In this document: positions 54,953-63,367 of the stretch, piece by piece | Layout of the letters: each line of letters opens with the position of its first letter | How positions within the stretch are numbered: position 1 is the stretch's first letter | NCBI GenBank assembly: GCA_949300145.1 | Contig: CASGDA010000008.1 | Location: forward strand, 1-64,000 | DNA from: an uncultured Treponema sp. | Lineage (GTDB): Bacteria; Spirochaetota; Spirochaetia; Treponematales; Treponemataceae | Length of the DNA: 64,000 nucleotides | Reading direction: 5' to 3' | Program-made: the position numbers and the translations under genes | The notes under the pieces: model-generated | What the model was told of the DNA's origin: nothing | Database searches by the model: none | Seen by the model: the letters and a program-made list of their open reading frames with translations, nothing else

Positions 54953-55462
54953 ATGAAAAAAATAACGGATAAGCTGAAAAAAGCGGCATTTCTTGCCCTG
55001 TTTTTTTTATCCCTGCCGGATTCTTTCGCCAGTGATTGGCAAAACTCCCCTTTTATGGAAACAGACAAACATGGCAGGAATGAATACGGTTTTATAACCT
55101 TTTTTTATATAGATGAAATAGAAAGGGAAGACGGGGAACTGGAAATCGAATTTAACTCCGCCGTACATCCGGATTCAATTTCCCGGAAGAATTTCATAAT
55201 AAACGGGGAGTACCTGCCGGAAGGAACGTCTTTCAAAATATCAAGGAAGGGGACAAAGATTGTCATCCAGGAACTTCCGGAATGGCGCAATGAAACGATT
55301 TCCATAGAAGTCCATGACTTGATGTCAGTGAACGGAACCGCCATCGAACAGATTCCCCCTGTATTCATGGATGACGGGGATGAATACGAAAGGGATGAAG
55401 ACCTTGAATTCGTATACTGGTATTGGTATGATAACAACGGTGGAAAACCTTTCAAGCGGTGA
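54953..55462 (+). CDS. secreted Ig-like-domain protein at the head of a two-component operon
   Basis: A 169-residue protein with a signal peptide (AAFLALFFLSLPDSFA). Residues 50-135 resemble a bacterial Ig-like (SbsA-type) sandwich: LEIEFNSAVHPDSISRKNF, then FKISRKGTKIVIQEL and ISIEVHDLMSVNG. The end is very acidic and aromatic (YERDEDLEFVYWYWYDNN). Its 3' end overlaps the response regulator start by about 35 bases. The position suggests an envelope sensor, ligand or regulon member of the two-component system; this is inference. Confidence 0.7.
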   Translation: MKKITDKLKKAAFLALFFLSLPDSFASDWQNSPFMETDKHGRNEYGFITFFYIDEIEREDGELEIEFNSAVHPDSISRKNFIINGEYLPEGTSFKISRKGTKIVIQELPEWRNETISIEVHDLMSVNGTAIEQIPPVFMDDGDEYERDEDLEFVYWYWYDNNGGKPFKR

Positions 55463-56153
55463 AACAAAGAAGAACATCCTCATAATCGAAGATGATGAAG
55501 GAATATCCTCCTTCATAAAACTTGAACTGATTCATGAAGGCTACAACGCATCGACAGCCCCGGACGGCAGAAGCGGACTCGAAGCCTTTGAAAAAGGCGG
55601 CTTCGACCTCATCCTGCTGGATATAATGCTGCCGCAGCTTAACGGCATCGAAGTCCTGAGACGCATACGCAAAACATCGGATATGCCGGTAATCATGGTG
55701 ACAGCGAAAAGCGACACGGCGGACACAGTGACGGCGCTGGATACAGGTGCGGACGACTACATCATAAAACCCTTTGCGATAGAAGAGCTTCTGGCCAGGA
55801 TACGGAGAATGTTCAAAAGAACCCCGGCTGGCGGTGATGTATCAATACAACAGAAAATACAGATAAAAGACATTGAAATTGACACCGACGCATGCAGGGT
55901 TCTCAAAAACGGCAGGGAAATCCAGCTTACAAGAACAGAATACATGCTGCTGCTGTGTCTCGCGGCGAACAAAAACAAGGCGATGAGCAGGGACCAAATC
56001 ATCGACTTTGTATGGGGAACCGACCATTTCATTGAGGCGAATTCCGTGGATGTCTATGTCAGATATCTGCGGACAAAACTGGACACTTCCCGGGATGAAG
56101 AACCGGTAATCAAAACCCTTCGCGGAATAGGATATATAATATCAACGGAGTGA
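55428..56153 (+). CDS. OmpR/PhoB-family response regulator
   Basis: A 241-residue regulator: receiver (16-130) with IIEDDE, phosphoacceptor Asp65 (LILLDIMLP), VTAKSD and the lysine in YIIKPF; then a winged-helix DNA-binding domain (LTRTEYMLLLCLA, SVDVYVRYLRTKLD, IKTLRGIGYI). The ATG at 55428 is chosen, though a GTG at 55440 is possible; neither has a strong ribosome binding site, so translation is probably coupled to the overlapping upstream gene. The kinase gene follows after 3 bases. The tandem boxes at 54900 and 57564 are its likely targets. Confidence 0.9.
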   Translation: MITTVENLSSGETKKNILIIEDDEGISSFIKLELIHEGYNASTAPDGRSGLEAFEKGGFDLILLDIMLPQLNGIEVLRRIRKTSDMPVIMVTAKSDTADTVTALDTGADDYIIKPFAIEELLARIRRMFKRTPAGGDVSIQQKIQIKDIEIDTDACRVLKNGREIQLTRTEYMLLLCLAANKNKAMSRDQIIDFVWGTDHFIEANSVDVYVRYLRTKLDTSRDEEPVIKTLRGIGYIISTE

Positions 56154-56156
56154 AAC

Positions 56157-57514
56157 ATGAAATTCAATAAAAAGCGTTCCATCTCCATGCGGATTGCAAG
56201 CCTTCTCACCATCCTGATTTTCTGCTCGGTGTTTTTTTTTCAGCACTGATTATCATACTGACAAGGGAAGGCATTTCCGCCCGCAGAAACACTGATGTTC
56301 TGTCCACTCTGGAAATCCTCGAGAAAACGGCGGCCGCCATATCCGCGGGAGAAAACACACCTAATATAAGCAACATACCCTATTACATGCTGTACAGGCT
56401 TTCCTATAAAGGCGGAAGGGTTTTACAAACGAATGATTTGATAATACCGGAACTTCCTGCAACGGAAAACGGAAAAACCAGCAGGATTTTCAAGGAGAAT
56501 TTTTTCACAGACGGTAATTTGAATCTGGTCTATGCGGCGAAGGATGTGGAATTCAACACCATCTCCTACCATATCCAGGCGGCCGTAGACATAGACATGG
56601 ATACATCGGACAGCTATGTAGCATTCATGCCGGTTATTTTTCTGGCCTGCTGCATCCCCATTCTGGCAATTTCATGGATAATAGCATGGCGGACAACAGC
56701 CCGTATGCTTAAACCTGTAAAGCTCATAACAAAACAAGCCCAGGAAATAGGCAGCGAGCATCTGGACAAACGCCTGGACGATAACGGGGCGGATGATGAA
56801 TTAAAGGTGCTGGCGCATACTTTCAACGAGCTTTTTGCAAGACTTGAAAAGGACTTCGAGCACGAAAAAAGATTCACATCCGATGTGTCCCACGAATTAA
56901 AAACCCCGATAGCCGTCATAAGCGGACACGTTGATTTATTGATGCGGTGGGGGAAAGACGATCCCGCTGTCCTGGAAGAATCCCTGCAGGTTTTAAAAAG
57001 AGAAACAAAATCCATGGCGAATCTTACGGAGCAGCTTCTGGAGTTGAACAAGGCGCAGAACGCGGCTAAAACACCATGCGAAAAGAAACCCCTCAATCTT
57101 GAAGATTTCCTGCGCTCAATTCAGGATGACTTCAGAATCATAGAACCGGAAGCAAAAATAAAAATTGAAAACATCAGTCCAAAAGAAATCATGACAGACG
57201 CGGAGAGCCTGAAAGAAATCCTCCGGATAATCATAAAAAACGGCATTTTGTACAACGACAAGGAAACCCCGGAAATCGTCATCAACTTTGAAAACGGAGT
57301 CTTGTCTGTAAGTGACAACGGAATCGGAATCCCGGAAGAAGATCTTCCCCATATTTTCGACAGCTTCTACCGTGTGGACAAATCCAGAAACAGGGGGAAA
57401 GGAGGCACCGGCATAGGTCTGGCGATAGCAAAAAGCGTTGCGGAAAAAATAGGGGCGGTTATTACAGCGGAGAGCGAAGCCGGAACAGGAACGGTCATGA
57501 ATATCAAGCTTTAA
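56157..57514 (+). CDS. sensor histidine kinase, frameshifted at a T9 tract
   Basis: The ATG at 56157 opens a frame that ends after 30 codons (MKFNKKRSISMRIASLL, then VFFFQH and TGA). One extra T in the run at 56232-56240, or a -1 shift there, joins it to the frame that continues to 57514 (VFFFSALIIILTREG). That gives a complete kinase of about 452 residues with two membrane helices, HAMP, phosphoacceptor VSHELKTPIAV, N box, and G boxes DNGIGIPEEDL and GKGGTGIGLAIAKS. The downstream part can start internally at 56387, but would lack the first membrane helix. The frameshift may be phase variation, ribosomal or polymerase slippage, or a sequencing error. Confidence 0.85.
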
Positions 57515-57563
57515 AAGGCTTCTCAGGATAAATATTGTATTTTTTCTTAATCTTTCTTCTTTT

Positions 57564-57607
57564 TCTAAGACTGTTTTAATGTTCCGGCCCAAAAAAAACT
57601 GTATATT
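57564..57607 (+). promoter_or_regulatory. PepSY-like gene promoter with tandem regulator boxes
   Basis: TCTAA (57564-57568) and TTTAA (57575-57579) are 11 bp apart, and TATATT (57602-57607) begins 23 bases after the second box. These are the same spacings as in the promoter at 54900, and the 9 bases TTTAATGTT are identical. A leader of about 35 bases with GGAGG follows. Confidence 0.55.
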
Positions 57608-57649
57608 TACACCGTAAACAGCAAAGCTAGTTTTTGTAGGAGGTAAATC

Positions 57650-58072
57650 ATGAAGAAATTAGCGGTTATATTAATGGTTCTGGCAATCCCCGTTGCGGGG
57701 GTCTTTGCAGACAAAGTGGTTCCCGCGGAAAAACTTCCGCAGCAGGCAAAGGATTTCATCAGCACGAATTTCCCCGGAAAATCTGCAATGTATGTTGAAG
57801 CGGACTTCAACGAATACGAGGTTAACCTGAATGACGGCACTGAAATTTCCTTCTCTGGTAAAGGCGAATGGAAAAATGTAAAGTCATATACAGGGATTCC
57901 TGCTTCGATTCTGCCGGAAGCGGTAACAAGCCACGTCACCCAGAATTATCAGGACGTAATAATCATGGAGGCGGACAAGGAATGGAACGGACTGGAAATA
58001 AAGCTCTCCAACAGAATGGAATTGTACTTTGACAATTCCGGAAAACTCATCGGACAGAAATTCGACGATTAA
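57650..58072 (+). CDS. periplasmic PepSY-like (DUF2874) protein
   Basis: A 140-residue exported protein with signal peptide (LAVILMVLAIPVAGVFA). The mature part holds two PepSY-like repeats: PQQAKDFISTNFPGKSAMYV with its strand pair (YEVNLNDGTEISFSGKGEW), then PEAVTSHVTQNYQDVIIMEA with MELYFDNSGKLIGQ. Such proteins often sit next to two-component systems and are induced by them. AGGAGG precedes the ATG. Its promoter matches the promoter of the upstream two-component operon, so it is probably a regulon member. Confidence 0.85.
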   Translation: MKKLAVILMVLAIPVAGVFADKVVPAEKLPQQAKDFISTNFPGKSAMYVEADFNEYEVNLNDGTEISFSGKGEWKNVKSYTGIPASILPEAVTSHVTQNYQDVIIMEADKEWNGLEIKLSNRMELYFDNSGKLIGQKFDD

Positions 58073-58094
58073 GCCAGGCAGACAATACAGTTCC

Positions 58095-58130
58095 AAAACC
58101 GCAGTGCGAAAGTACTGCGGTTTTATTTTG
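58095..58130. terminator. bidirectional terminator
   Basis: AAAACCGCAGT (58095-58105) pairs with ACTGCGGTTTT (58114-58124) over an 8-base loop. The plus strand continues ATTTTGTTTT. It lies between the convergent PepSY-like gene and the AraC-type regulator gene and overlaps the stop of the latter. Confidence 0.85.
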
Positions 58131-59706
58131 TTTTCGCCCTGAATTCCTGCGGGGAACAGCCGGTGATTTTTTTAAAAATAAAACTAAAATAATGCGGATC
58201 GCTGAAGCCTATTTCATAGGCGATTTCTGAGCTGCGCATCGTCGTATTCTTCAACAGTTTTTTCGCCCTTTCAATTCTCACATTCGTCAAATACTCGATA
58301 TAGGTCATACCGCATTCCTGGGAAAATACGGAACTGAAATGATTGGGACTCATATTGACAGCCTTTGCGGTTGACATAAGGCATATATCAGGATTCGCGA
58401 AATTTTCTTCAATATATTTTTTAGCCCGCAAAATAACGGTTCCGTATTTTCCCTGTGTCCTGGAATTACGCCATGCCAGAACGGTTAAAAGAATACGCTT
58501 CACTTCCGTGGTGAAAATTTCCTTACTGCTTACAGCTCCCGTCACGAAAGAGCGTGAAAGGATTTCCGGAGCGATTTCCTTCACATCACCTCCAAGATCC
58601 TCAATCAATTTTGAAACAGACATTATAATATCCACCAAAAGATATGATGCCGTGGAAGCAAAATCATCACGCACTTCATCGATGCATTCAAGATAGTGAG
58701 TCACAATCTGTTCGATTTCACCTTCGTCCGCATAACGGATTCTCTCCACCAGCGGATCGTTCTCTTTCAAATCATAAGGGGCAACTCCGCTTTCAGTGCA
58801 ATCCGAAGAATTTATAATCCTGTTCTTTCCTGAAACAAGGCGGTTTTGATTCAAATACTGGACCGCAGAATTATAAGAATCATTTATCTTTGCAATCCTG
58901 TCCACGGTTATACCTATCGATGTGACGACAAAGGAATCAGTTCCGGCGGAAATCTCATGCTCCACCGCATTTGCAAGTTTGTATGAGTCCTCCTCAGCCT
59001 GCTCCAGCTGCATGTTTTTCAAAATGAAAACAGCACGCTCCGGGGAAATAAAGAAAACCGTCGGTTTGGGGTTGTTTTCCGCTATGCTCAGCAGGCGGGA
59101 CTTCGCCTCGATAAGTTTTGAGGAATTACCTCCGGCGGGCTGTATTTCACAGACGCAAACAGTATAGTACCGTGATATTAAGTCAATCTTCATATCAGCG
59201 GCCATACGCACGGCATCAACCCCTGTAATTACACCCAAAACAATATCCGTAAGAAGTTTTTCTTTTGCGAGCAAAGACGCCGATTTCAAAGATTCTTCCA
59301 TCTTTTTTATATCGCTGAAGCGCCGCTTCTCTTTATCCAAATCCTCAACAGCACGGTTCATACTTGCAAGCAATTCCTCAGAAGTAAAAGGCTTCAGGAT
59401 ATAATCTACGATTCCAATCGAAATAGCTTTTTTCGCGTATTCAAATTCATCATGACCTGAAAGAATAATTATCTTTGTCCAAGGCAAAAGTTTTTTCACC
59501 ATACGCGATAATTCCAGCCCGTCCATAAAAGGCATTTTAATATCAGTGATAATGATATCCGGTTTGAGATCCTGTATCATCGACAATGCGATTTCACCAT
59601 CGCCGGCTTCCCCGCAAAATGTAAAGCCTGATTTTTCCCAGTCAATCTTATTCCGGATTCCGTCCCTGACGATAATTTCATCATCAACAATAAAAACACT
59701 ATACAT
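58123..59706 (-). CDS. AraC-type response regulator (YesN/AraT-like)
   Basis: A 527-residue regulator: receiver (1-120) with FIVDDE, phosphoacceptor Asp55 (IIITDIKMPF), LSGHDEFEYA and YILKPF; a long middle domain; and two AraC helix-turn-helix units at the C-terminus (ICLMSTAKAVNMSPNHFSSV and SSEIAYEIGFSDPHYFSFIF). The ATG at 59706 follows GAGAAGG and overlaps the kinase stop by 8 bases. It is the last gene of the arabinose operon and likely activates sugar uptake genes elsewhere. Confidence 0.9.
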   Translation of the reverse strand: MYSVFIVDDEIIVRDGIRNKIDWEKSGFTFCGEAGDGEIALSMIQDLKPDIIITDIKMPFMDGLELSRMVKKLLPWTKIIILSGHDEFEYAKKAISIGIVDYILKPFTSEELLASMNRAVEDLDKEKRRFSDIKKMEESLKSASLLAKEKLLTDIVLGVITGVDAVRMAADMKIDLISRYYTVCVCEIQPAGGNSSKLIEAKSRLLSIAENNPKPTVFFISPERAVFILKNMQLEQAEEDSYKLANAVEHEISAGTDSFVVTSIGITVDRIAKINDSYNSAVQYLNQNRLVSGKNRIINSSDCTESGVAPYDLKENDPLVERIRYADEGEIEQIVTHYLECIDEVRDDFASTASYLLVDIIMSVSKLIEDLGGDVKEIAPEILSRSFVTGAVSSKEIFTTEVKRILLTVLAWRNSRTQGKYGTVILRAKKYIEENFANPDICLMSTAKAVNMSPNHFSSVFSQECGMTYIEYLTNVRIERAKKLLKNTTMRSSEIAYEIGFSDPHYFSFIFKKITGCSPQEFRAKTK

Positions 59707-61177
59707 CTTCAAAACCTTCTCTTGATGTTACATACGGAATGGAAAAAGAAATGCAGGTTCCCTTTCCGAATTCACTTTTAATTTCAAGTTTCACAGATTC
59801 ACCGTAATATAAATTCAAACGTTTATTAACATTATACAACCCGTAAACATAAGACAAACTTTCAGGGTCTTTATTACAGGCAAGTTCCTGCAACACATTA
59901 TCCAGTTTCTCCTGCGTAAAACCGATACCGTTGTCCTCCACGCGGAAATGGATGCGCTTTTCACCTGCGCTTTCTTCATCAAAGAAAGCCGTGACTTTTA
60001 TTATCCCCATTCCACGCTTGTTTTTTATTCCGTGGTAAATGGCGTTCTCCACAAGAGGCTGGAGCGTAAGTTTCAACATCATGCAGTCAGTTACAGCATC
60101 GTCAAAATCAATTGTATAATCCAGTATATTGCTGTATCTTATTTTTTGAATCTGCAGATAATAACGGATATGCTCAAGTTCCTGGGCGACTGTTATCCAT
60201 TCCCTTCCCCTGCTGAGGGAGATGCGGAAAAATCCAGAGAAAGCCCTCGTAATTTCTATGACCTTTTCCGTTTCTTCAGATTCCGCGAGCCAGATAATCG
60301 TATCAAAGGTATTGTACAAAAAATGCGGGGTAATCTGGGCCTGAAGTGTTTTCATTTCAGCTTTCTTGAGGCTCTGCTGTTCCCTGATATTTTCATCTAC
60401 GAGTTCCTGGATTTTTCCCGCCATCATATTCAGGTTTTTCGCAAGGTTATCCAGTTCCTCTATATCGGGTATCTGTACACGTGCGGCGAAATCACCGGAA
60501 GCGATTCTTGAAGAAAGACTTTCCATATCATGTATCGGACGGCGGATGCTTTCGGAAATAAAAACCAGGGTTTTCACAACAATGATGACCATAATGAGGG
60601 TTATCACGCCTTGAATTATCATAAACAGCATCTGAATGGTTTTAATGTCCTCATTTGTCTTTGCACCGGATTCTATCTCCGCGACGATAAAATCCTGGAG
60701 AACCTCACTGACAACGGAAGCCACGGAACGCACTTCATCCAAGACCGCTTCATTTTCCACGACAGGAGCACCCGTTTCTATCTGCAGGCCAAGCCTGTCC
60801 ACATATCTTTCCAAAGTTTGGATGGCACGAGAGGCGACTTCCAGATAATTAAGATTCGTGGAAACCTGTGTAGCAGACTGCATTTCAAGAATGCCGTTTT
60901 TCACATTGTTCAGGATTTGATACTGCGTTCCATCCTTGAAAAGTTTATTTCCCGCGACAATACTCCACAACTCATCCGCAATATCAACTTTTATAATTTG
61001 ATTTATTGTATTGGCTTTGCTTACATTCGTTATAATATTATCATATCTGTATATGGCAATCCATGAAATAAATATGACATAAAAAATAGGGAAACATAAA
61101 AGCAGAATAATAAAAAGATATGATGTCTTGAGAACCTGCTTTATACTTTTTTTTGGTAAAGGAGTACCGGCAGTCAT
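59699..61177 (-). CDS. sensor histidine kinase (YesM/AraS-like)
   Basis: A 492-residue kinase: membrane helix at 20-45, an external helical domain (about 46-190), a second helix (190-215), HAMP (SIRRPIHDMESLSSRIASGD), then the HisKA_7TM-like His_kinase box with QAQITPHFLYNTFDTI and an ATPase domain with PLVENAIYHGI and VEDNGIGF. It should sense the sugar-loaded lipoprotein encoded just upstream and phosphorylate the AraC-type regulator downstream. There is no good ribosome binding site within 10 bases; AAGGGG lies 13 bases before the ATG, at the end of the lipoprotein gene. Confidence 0.9.
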   Translation of the reverse strand: MTAGTPLPKKSIKQVLKTSYLFIILLLCFPIFYVIFISWIAIYRYDNIITNVSKANTINQIIKVDIADELWSIVAGNKLFKDGTQYQILNNVKNGILEMQSATQVSTNLNYLEVASRAIQTLERYVDRLGLQIETGAPVVENEAVLDEVRSVASVVSEVLQDFIVAEIESGAKTNEDIKTIQMLFMIIQGVITLIMVIIVVKTLVFISESIRRPIHDMESLSSRIASGDFAARVQIPDIEELDNLAKNLNMMAGKIQELVDENIREQQSLKKAEMKTLQAQITPHFLYNTFDTIIWLAESEETEKVIEITRAFSGFFRISLSRGREWITVAQELEHIRYYLQIQKIRYSNILDYTIDFDDAVTDCMMLKLTLQPLVENAIYHGIKNKRGMGIIKVTAFFDEESAGEKRIHFRVEDNGIGFTQEKLDNVLQELACNKDPESLSYVYGLYNVNKRLNLYYGESVKLEIKSEFGKGTCISFSIPYVTSREGFEDV

Positions 61178-61183
61178 AATGCG

Positions 61184-62233
61184 TCAATAACCCCTTGGAG
61201 GAAGGGAATCGTAGTTTTCAAATTCCGTAAAAACCTGTCCGTCAACAATTGTATGGTAAGCGATTTCCTCACCATTAACTAATTTCTCGGCAAGGGCCAG
61301 GACAGTCTCCCCAAGATCAGGATTGCATTCAACGACACAGTTGACCTTTCCTTCTTTAAGAGCGTCAATCATAGCCTGTTCGGCATCAACACTGATAATC
61401 GTGACATCGCTTCCCGCTTTGATACCGCAACCATCAAAAACTTCCAGCGCGCCGAGAGTCATACCGTCATTATGGGAGAAAAGAACATCAATAGGCTCTC
61501 CGTCAAAAACAAAGCCTCCGTTTTCCCTGATAAAATTCTCAACAAGCTCCTTGCCTTTTGACCGGAGAAAATCCCCTGATTCGCTGTAAATAATCTCAAA
61601 ACGGTTGCTGCCCGCGAGTACTTCCCTGAAGCCGGCGGCCCTGTCCTCCGTAACGGAAGAATCCTCTGTTCCCCTCATTTCAAAAATACGGACGGGTTCG
61701 GCGGATGACTCATATTTGCGCAATAAAAACCGCGCGGCGCTGCGGCCCTCTTCAAAATTATCAGGGCCGGCGAAACCCGCGACCAAATCCGGATCCGACA
61801 GTTTAAGCTTCCTGTCAGCTACAATCACGGGAATCCCAGCCGTCACAGCCTCATTCAAAACATTCTCCCATCCGTATTGAACGATGGGAACAAAAACAAT
61901 GACATCAACCTGATAAACAATAAACGAACGGATGGCCTTCAGCTGGTTCTCCTGCTTTTGTTCGGCGTTAGCATATAAAAGCTGGATTCCCATTTTTTCA
62001 GCGGCTTCCTGCATTGATTCGGAATTCCTTACACGCCAGGCACTTTCCGCGCCTATTTGGGAAAATCCGACTATAAATCCTTTTTCCGGACCGGAGGCAA
62101 CGCTTTCATTCGAAGAATCACGCTTCCCGGAAGAATTCCTGTCTTTTCCGGGACTGCAGGAGACGAACAAAGCAAGCATCACAAAGAAAAAAGAAAACGA
62201 CAGCATCCGGAAACCGCAAAATTTTCCTGCCAT
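61184..62233 (-). CDS. sugar-binding lipoprotein (YtfQ/AraP-like)
   Basis: A 349-residue binding protein with a lipobox (MLALFVSC, Cys26), then a Ser/Gly/Lys-rich linker. The mature part resembles YtfQ of E. coli: IVGFSQIGAESAWRVRNSES, VIVFVPIVQYGWENVLNEAV, ESGDFLRSKGKELVENFI and the end DSLPPRGY. No permease or ATPase adjoins it. Instead it is 6 bases from a sensor kinase gene, so it likely presents the sugar to the kinase. By context the ligand is L-arabinose or an arabinose-containing sugar. Confidence 0.85.
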   Translation of the reverse strand: MAGKFCGFRMLSFSFFFVMLALFVSCSPGKDRNSSGKRDSSNESVASGPEKGFIVGFSQIGAESAWRVRNSESMQEAAEKMGIQLLYANAEQKQENQLKAIRSFIVYQVDVIVFVPIVQYGWENVLNEAVTAGIPVIVADRKLKLSDPDLVAGFAGPDNFEEGRSAARFLLRKYESSAEPVRIFEMRGTEDSSVTEDRAAGFREVLAGSNRFEIIYSESGDFLRSKGKELVENFIRENGGFVFDGEPIDVLFSHNDGMTLGALEVFDGCGIKAGSDVTIISVDAEQAMIDALKEGKVNCVVECNPDLGETVLALAEKLVNGEEIAYHTIVDGQVFTEFENYDSLPPRGY

Positions 62234-62260
62234 AATAATAAAACGCCTCCAGTCAACGTA

Positions 62261-63349
62261 TTATAAATCTGTACCGGAATAGGCAGCTACAGATGCCCTT
62301 TCAACAATGACAGGGCGGAATAAAACTTCCGCATCAAAAGAAGGATCTTCTATAAGTGAAAGAAGATTTTTAGCGGCTGTTTCTCCCAGAAGACTTACAG
62401 GATTGTATACAGATGTCAAAGGAGGGACACTTAATTCAGCCAAAGCCGAATTATCAATGCCCGTAACCGAAATATCGCCGGGAACAGAAATCCCGTTTTG
62501 CTCCAACAGTTTTATAATCTTAACTGCAATCTGGTCATTGTAGCAGCATACAGCGGAACAATCTTTGAACCGATTGATAATCCGCTCAGGATAAGCGGAA
62601 ATATCCTTGATATCTTCCGTGGCGAACCAGAAAACATGATGGCTGTTGATTTCTATACCGTTTTTTTCCAGGGCCTGGATATAACCTTTATAACGCAACA
62701 TTCCCTGAATATCATCACATTGAAACACACCGGCGATTTTTGTATGTCCCTTGCTGATTAAAAATGAAGCCGCGGTTTCCCCCGCCACAACATCATCCAG
62801 ACAGACAACAGGAAAATCAATGCCTGGATATTTCGCATTAAAAAACAATACGGGTATATCGCGGGCCCGGAATTCTTCATAAATGCCGAGATTCGGATTC
62901 GGAAGCCCGCTCTTGGTCGGCTCGACAATTACACCGTCAACATCGTTGTCAAGCATCGCCCGCAGCGCCCGGCGTTCATTTTCAACCTGATTGTGGGTAA
63001 ATGAAATCTGCGTGGCGTATCCGTTTGCGCTGAGAACGGATTCCACACTGTGAAGGATATCCATAAAGATATATTCCCCCACGTAGGTTGAAATCACGCC
63101 GATTTTTTTTGTACCGGTACGCGCGGCTTTTTTCTGCCAGGTTATATAGGTTCCGCTGCCCCTCCGCCGGCTGACGACCTTTTCCTGTTCCAGAATCCCG
63201 ATTGCCTGACGGACAGTCTGCCGGCTTATTCCGAAAATCGAACAGAGTTCATTTTCGGAATAAAGCCGGTCACCGAAATGCAGGTCGCCGTGGAGTATTT
63301 GATCTTTTATCCAGTTAACCAAGAACGCATATTTGGGAACAAATGCCAT
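62261..63349 (-). CDS. araR: AraR-type repressor (GntR head, LacI-like effector domain)
   Basis: A 362-residue regulator. Residues 1-75 form the GntR winged helix (GDRLYSENELCSIFGISRQT, then VRQAIGILEQEKVVSRRRGSG). Residues 80-362 are a LacI-like ligand domain (KIGVISTYVGEYIFMDI, AVCCYNDQIAVKIIKLL, VTGIDNSALAEL). This fusion defines AraR, which blocks arabinose genes until L-arabinose binds. AGAGG precedes the ATG. It lies 18 bases after araD, so it is autoregulated if it represses that operon. The operator would be upstream of araD, outside the window. Confidence 0.92.
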   Translation of the reverse strand: MAFVPKYAFLVNWIKDQILHGDLHFGDRLYSENELCSIFGISRQTVRQAIGILEQEKVVSRRRGSGTYITWQKKAARTGTKKIGVISTYVGEYIFMDILHSVESVLSANGYATQISFTHNQVENERRALRAMLDNDVDGVIVEPTKSGLPNPNLGIYEEFRARDIPVLFFNAKYPGIDFPVVCLDDVVAGETAASFLISKGHTKIAGVFQCDDIQGMLRYKGYIQALEKNGIEINSHHVFWFATEDIKDISAYPERIINRFKDCSAVCCYNDQIAVKIIKLLEQNGISVPGDISVTGIDNSALAELSVPPLTSVYNPVSLLGETAAKNLLSLIEDPSFDAEVLFRPVIVERASVAAYSGTDL

Positions 63350-63367
63350 GACAACCTCTGGTTACAG

